Part shown: piece after piece, positions 60,723 to 64,000 of the stretch
How positions within the stretch are numbered: position 1 is the first letter of the stretch
Layout: the number at the start of each line of letters is the position of its first letter
Assembly: GCF_019038595.1 (NCBI RefSeq)
Contig: NZ_JAHOPF010000005.1
Coordinates: 186,001-250,000, forward strand
Direction of reading: 5' to 3'
Origin: Kaistella soli
GTDB lineage: Bacteria; Bacteroidota; Bacteroidia; Flavobacteriales; Weeksellaceae
Length of the DNA: 64,000 bases
The notes under the pieces: model-generated
What the model saw: the letters and a program-made list of their open reading frames with translations, nothing else
Database searches by the model: none
Told to the model about the DNA's origin: nothing
Position numbers and translations under genes: made by a program

Positions 60723-60756
60723 AAATCCTGATTTTTACGAAATCAGGATTTTTTTG
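60723..60756 (+). terminator. Terminator of the miniprotein gene
   Basis: 12-bp perfect stem AAATCCTGATTT / AAATCAGGATTT with a 5-base loop, followed by a T-run. Confidence 0.9.
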
Positions 60757-60824
60757 TGGAAAACTTCGTTCTTAAAACTTATTATTTTCGGTGATTCAGA
60801 ATTTAATTTAGCAAAATAAAAAAC

Positions 60825-61868
60825 ATGTCGAACGAAAACTTCATCAAAGGTCAGGGCGCAAAGCGAAACGAAAACAACCGTTTCGACCGTTTCACTTTTG
60901 AGCCTGAGGAAGAAGATTTTCAGACATCAAAAACCACTTTCACGGAAGTCTACCCGAAAACCATCGTTAATGATGTGAAAAGTCCGGATCTACGGATGGA
61001 ATATTCTCTGAATCCTTACCAAGGCTGCGAACACGGCTGTTCCTACTGTTTTGCACGACCAACTCATGAATATTGGGGATTTTCCGCCGGAACTGACTTT
61101 GAAAGAAAAATAATGGTGAAGAAAAATGCACCTGAACTTCTCGAGAAATTTTTCCGGAAAAGGAATTATATTCCCAAAACCATAACCCTTTCAGGAAATA
61201 CCGACTGTTATCAACCCGCCGAAAGGACATTTGAAATTACGAGAAAAATTTTGAAACTCTGTCTTGAATACCGTCATCCGGTTTCGATATTAACGAAAAA
61301 TGCTTTGGTTTTACGCGATCTGGATATTCTGAAAACAATGGCAGAGCAGAATTTGGTTTCCGTTTCATTAAGTATACCGACAATCAACGAAGAAATCCGT
61401 CGAAAAATGGAACCCAGAACTTCCTCCGTAAAAAATAAGCTGAAAGCCATTGAAATTCTTACAGAAAATAAAATACCGACAGGAGTAATGGTTGCACCGG
61501 TAATTCCCGGACTGACGAGCGATGAGAGTCTTAATATTCTTAAAACCATTTCTGAAGCAGGCGCTGAAAAATTCGGATATGTTCTGGTAAGATTAAATGA
61601 TACGGTCGAACCGGTTTTTGTTAACTGGATTAATGCACATTTCCCCGACAGAGCGCAGAAAGTTTTAAACCTGATCCGATCAATGCGCGGCGGAAACTTA
61701 GGCGAAAAAAGATACCACGAAAGATACAAAGGCGAAGGAAACATTGCTGAAATGATTCACGATACATTTGCTTTAGGGAAAAGAAAATACTTCGCGGAAA
61801 AACAACCTACTGCACTTTCGGCTGAAAATTTCACAGGTACCAAAGATCAACAGCTGAAACTTTTCTGA
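60825..61868 (+). CDS. PA0069-family radical SAM protein
   Basis: 347 residues. The radical SAM iron-sulfur cluster motif CEHGCSYC puts ligands at Cys68, Cys72 and Cys75. SLNPYQGCEHGCSYCFARPTHEYWGF-type context, TLSGNTDCYQPAER and SILTKN match PA0069/Rv2578c and relate to the SPL (spore photoproduct lyase) branch. No substrate has been established for this group. It precedes the SpmA/SpmB fusion by about 95 bases. Confidence 0.93.
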   Translation: MSNENFIKGQGAKRNENNRFDRFTFEPEEEDFQTSKTTFTEVYPKTIVNDVKSPDLRMEYSLNPYQGCEHGCSYCFARPTHEYWGFSAGTDFERKIMVKKNAPELLEKFFRKRNYIPKTITLSGNTDCYQPAERTFEITRKILKLCLEYRHPVSILTKNALVLRDLDILKTMAEQNLVSVSLSIPTINEEIRRKMEPRTSSVKNKLKAIEILTENKIPTGVMVAPVIPGLTSDESLNILKTISEAGAEKFGYVLVRLNDTVEPVFVNWINAHFPDRAQKVLNLIRSMRGGNLGEKRYHERYKGEGNIAEMIHDTFALGKRKYFAEKQPTALSAENFTGTKDQQLKLF

Positions 61869-61963
61869 CATTTCTCGAGATTGTACGCTTTAAAATCAAT
61901 AAAATTTGTTGCATAAACGATATTGCATGAAGTTTTTGGTTATTTTTATCAAAATTTTCAGAA

Positions 61964-63367
61964 ATGGTTTTAAGCAGAATTTGGAGTGCTTTTATTATTG
62001 TCGCAATTCTAGTTGCAAGTGTAAAATATTTGTTTTCAGACAATTACAAAGCAATTTACAACGACATGGTGGTTGGAAAAAGTGGTGACACCGTGCAAAT
62101 TGCTTCGAAAAACATCAATGAAATGTCACCATCGGTGAAAGAAGCCCTGCTTTTGAAAGCTGCTTTTGACGAAAACAGAATTCATTATAAAACCGATTCA
62201 GGAAAATCGAATGTAAAGGTTTACCGAGTTCAGGAAACGGATGGCGTTATCGGAACGTCGGAGACTGCGGTGAAAATCTGTCTTGGTTTAATTGGTATTA
62301 TGACGCTTTTCATGGGCTTTATGAGTATCGCGGAAAAAGCAGGAGGAATCAATTTATTATCAAGATTAATTCAACCTTTCTTCTCCAAGTTATTTCCCGA
62401 AATCCCTAAAAACCATCCATCTTTCGGACACATGCTGCTGAATTTTTCTGCCAATCTGCTCGGTTTAGATAATGCCGCAACTCCTTTTGGTTTAAAAGCA
62501 ATGGAAAGTTTACAGACTTTAAATCCCGATAAGGACAGAGCCAGCAATTCGCAGATCATGTTCCTTTGCCTTCATGCAGGAGGTTTGACGCTGATTCCCG
62601 TTTCTATTATTGCCATTCGGGCTTCCATGGGCTCCCATACTCCTACCGATATTTTTCTGCCGTGTATGATTGCAACTTTCGCGGCAACACTTGCAGCGAT
62701 GATTGTTGTTTCCCTTTATCAGAAAATAAATCTGCTTCAGCCAGCTGTAATAGCGTACGTCGGCGGCATCGCCGCAATCATCGGATTATTAGTGGTTTAT
62801 CTCGTAAGCTTAAGCAAAGAAGGTCTGGATAATTTCAGTATGTTACTAAGCAACGGGATTATTCTGCTCATATTTTTTGCGATCGTTTTGGGTGGGATTT
62901 ACAAAAAAATAAATGTCTTTGATGCTTTTATCGACGGTGCGAAAGAAGGATTCTGGACCTGCGTAAAAATCATTCCGTATTTAGTGGGAATGCTGATCGC
63001 GATTTCCTTATTGAGAACTTCCGGCGTTTTCGACGTATTGATTGACGGGATGAAATGGGTCGCTGCTGTCGTTGGTTTTGACACCAGATTTGTGGACGGT
63101 TTACCAACCGCGTTAATTAAACCGCTTTCCGGCTCCGGTGCGAGAGGAATGATGGTGGATACGATGCAGACTTTCGGGGCAGACAGTTTCCAGGGAAGGC
63201 TGGCCGCAGTTTTACAGGGAAGTTCGGATACTACTTTTTATGTGATCGCAGTTTATTTTGGCGCCGTCGGAATTAAAAACACGAGATATACGGTAACCGC
63301 GATGCTTCTGGCAGATTTGGTTGGAATTATTACTTCTGTTATTCTGGCTTACCTTTTCTTTGCTTAA
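61964..63367 (+). CDS. SpmA-SpmB fusion nucleoside-recognition membrane protein
   Basis: 467 residues with about ten membrane helices. The N-terminal half carries an SpmA-type Gate domain (LGLIGIMTLFMGFMSIAEKAGGINLLSRLIQPFFSKLFPE, NFSANLLGLDNAATPFGLKAMESL). The C-terminal half (from about residue 330) is SpmB-like (AKEGFWTCVKIIPYLVGMLIAISLLRTSG, PLSGSGARGMM). Bacillus SpmA and SpmB are separate proteins needed for spore core dehydration. This is a non-sporulating lineage, so a transport or envelope role is more likely. It is translated with the next gene 18 bases on. Confidence 0.92.
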   Translation: MVLSRIWSAFIIVAILVASVKYLFSDNYKAIYNDMVVGKSGDTVQIASKNINEMSPSVKEALLLKAAFDENRIHYKTDSGKSNVKVYRVQETDGVIGTSETAVKICLGLIGIMTLFMGFMSIAEKAGGINLLSRLIQPFFSKLFPEIPKNHPSFGHMLLNFSANLLGLDNAATPFGLKAMESLQTLNPDKDRASNSQIMFLCLHAGGLTLIPVSIIAIRASMGSHTPTDIFLPCMIATFAATLAAMIVVSLYQKINLLQPAVIAYVGGIAAIIGLLVVYLVSLSKEGLDNFSMLLSNGIILLIFFAIVLGGIYKKINVFDAFIDGAKEGFWTCVKIIPYLVGMLIAISLLRTSGVFDVLIDGMKWVAAVVGFDTRFVDGLPTALIKPLSGSGARGMMVDTMQTFGADSFQGRLAAVLQGSSDTTFYVIAVYFGAVGIKNTRYTVTAMLLADLVGIITSVILAYLFFA

Positions 63368-63385
63368 TATTAAAAGATACTTAAA

Positions 63386-63778
63386 ATGATACACGATAAA
63401 GATTACATTATCAGGATTGTAAAACAATTTTCAGAATTTCTTTCAAAAATGATTCTGGGAGGAAAAAATGAAGGTGAACTTTCTGAATGGGAAAGAATTT
63501 TTGATACCAACATGAATGATACTTTCAAGATGGATTTCGATACGCTTTCATCGAAATCATCGGAGGAAATTATAGCGTTGGTGGAGGAAAAGGACAAATC
63601 CCATCACATCCCTTATTTTGAACTTTTGGGGCACTTATTTTACTTCAAAAACAGAGAGAACCAAAACAAAAATTTTGCAGAAAAAAGCAAAACCTTTTAT
63701 GAACTGTATCTGCAGAAAAGCGGAATATTTTCAATGCCCGTTGTTTCAAGAATCAATGAGTTAAAAGGTCAGCTGTAA
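63386..63778 (+). CDS. Small cytoplasmic protein of unknown function
   Basis: 130 residues, mainly helical, without signal peptide or membrane segment. It begins MIHDKDYIIRIVKQFSEFLSKMILG and contains WERIFDTNMNDTFKMDFDTLSSKSSEEII and HIPYFELLGHLFYFKNRENQ, with a C-terminal helix-rich end (KSGIFSMPVVSRINELKGQL). I do not recognise a family. It starts 18 bases after the SpmA-SpmB fusion, so cotranscription is likely. Confidence 0.75.
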   Translation: MIHDKDYIIRIVKQFSEFLSKMILGGKNEGELSEWERIFDTNMNDTFKMDFDTLSSKSSEEIIALVEEKDKSHHIPYFELLGHLFYFKNRENQNKNFAEKSKTFYELYLQKSGIFSMPVVSRINELKGQL

Positions 63779-63818
63779 CATTTTATTAAAAACTCCGTCT
63801 TATTGTGTAAACTTCCTT

Positions 63819-64000
63819 ATGAAAAAAACTGCAGTTCTTTTGCTGAGCCTGATGTCCTTTTTTGCCTTTTCCCAGAAGAAATGGTCACTTCAGGAATGTG
63901 TGAATTACGCACTGGAAAATAACCTGCAGGTTCTTCAAAACCAACTCAATACCAAAACTCAGGATAACACGCTGCAGATTGCAAAAAGACAGTACCTACC
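63819..64000 (+). CDS. TolC family outer membrane efflux protein (partial, 5' end)
   Basis: The first 60 codons lie in the window and run off the right end. A signal peptide (MKKTAVLLLSLMSFFAFSQ) is followed by KWSLQECVNYALENNLQVLQNQLNT, the standard start of the TolC/OEP beta-barrel/helix tunnel protein, then TLQIAKRQYLP. It would export drugs or proteins together with an ABC or RND pump, whose genes probably follow outside the window. Confidence 0.88.
   Translation, partial: MKKTAVLLLSLMSFFAFSQKKWSLQECVNYALENNLQVLQNQLNTKTQDNTLQIAKRQYL

Overview
The window looks like a chromosomal segment of a Bacteroidota bacterium of class Flavobacteriia, most likely family Weeksellaceae (Chryseobacterium/Kaistella/Elizabethkingia-like). 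Support comes from the AT-rich genes, the TAnnTTTG promoter -7 boxes, a T9SS type A sorting domain, an S46 dipeptidyl-peptidase, an AccD without zinc-ribbon cysteines, and the gene order of the division cluster. I see no CRISPR array, insertion sequence, integrase or prophage. The content is mostly core genome.

Layout. 1-4.1 kb: folate genes pabC (partial) and pabB on the minus strand, then plus-strand membrane proteins (two paralogues, an AI-2E family permease) and a DUF3820 protein. 4.1-12.2 kb: mostly minus strand, with uvrB, a small lipoprotein and a gene remnant, a DUF6973 protein, accD, a class II aldolase, and NAD kinase coupled to a CBS/ACT-like protein; a PQQ-type sugar dehydrogenase lies on the plus strand. 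12.2-15 kb: a short intergenic unit with its own promoter and terminator (candidate small RNA), an EamA permease with aat, a DUF3127 OB-fold-like protein with an SSB-like tail, and a Leu-Gly-Leu tRNA operon. 15-24.4 kb: AsmA-like protein, DUF2797, sugar-nucleotide epimerase, DUF2795, secA and a ROK glucokinase. 24.5-26 kb: a small accessory patch of abnormal base composition with unrecognised genes. 26-33 kb: MsrA, a DUF3267 zincin, S46 peptidase, a T9SS-secreted Asp-box protein, a GNAT enzyme, EngB and an alpha/beta hydrolase.

33.2-49.9 kb is one long plus-strand division and cell wall (dcw) cluster: mraZ-rsmH-ftsL-ftsI-murE-mraY-murD-ftsW-murG-murC-ftsQ-ftsA-ftsZ-yqeY. It has a recognisable MraZ operator at the front and a strong terminator at the end. 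It makes lipid II precursors and the core divisome; murF, murB, ddl and ftsK are not in it.

50-64 kb: an exported protein, a bacilliredoxin, a GH3-family enzyme, a minus-strand operon mutL-rhomboid-EEP hydrolase-lipoprotein (a second lipoprotein follows), a methyltransferase, a prolyl oligopeptidase, a His-rich membrane-anchored miniprotein, a PA0069-type radical SAM protein, an SpmA-SpmB fusion, a small unknown protein and the start of a TolC-family efflux gene cut by the window end.

No clearly new multi-gene system is evident. The best leads are the candidate small RNA at 12.3 kb, the SSB-tail OB-like protein, the FtsZ and FtsQ C-terminal extensions, a tiny ORF overlapping the secA start, and the GC-rich orphan gene at 25.3-25.8 kb.
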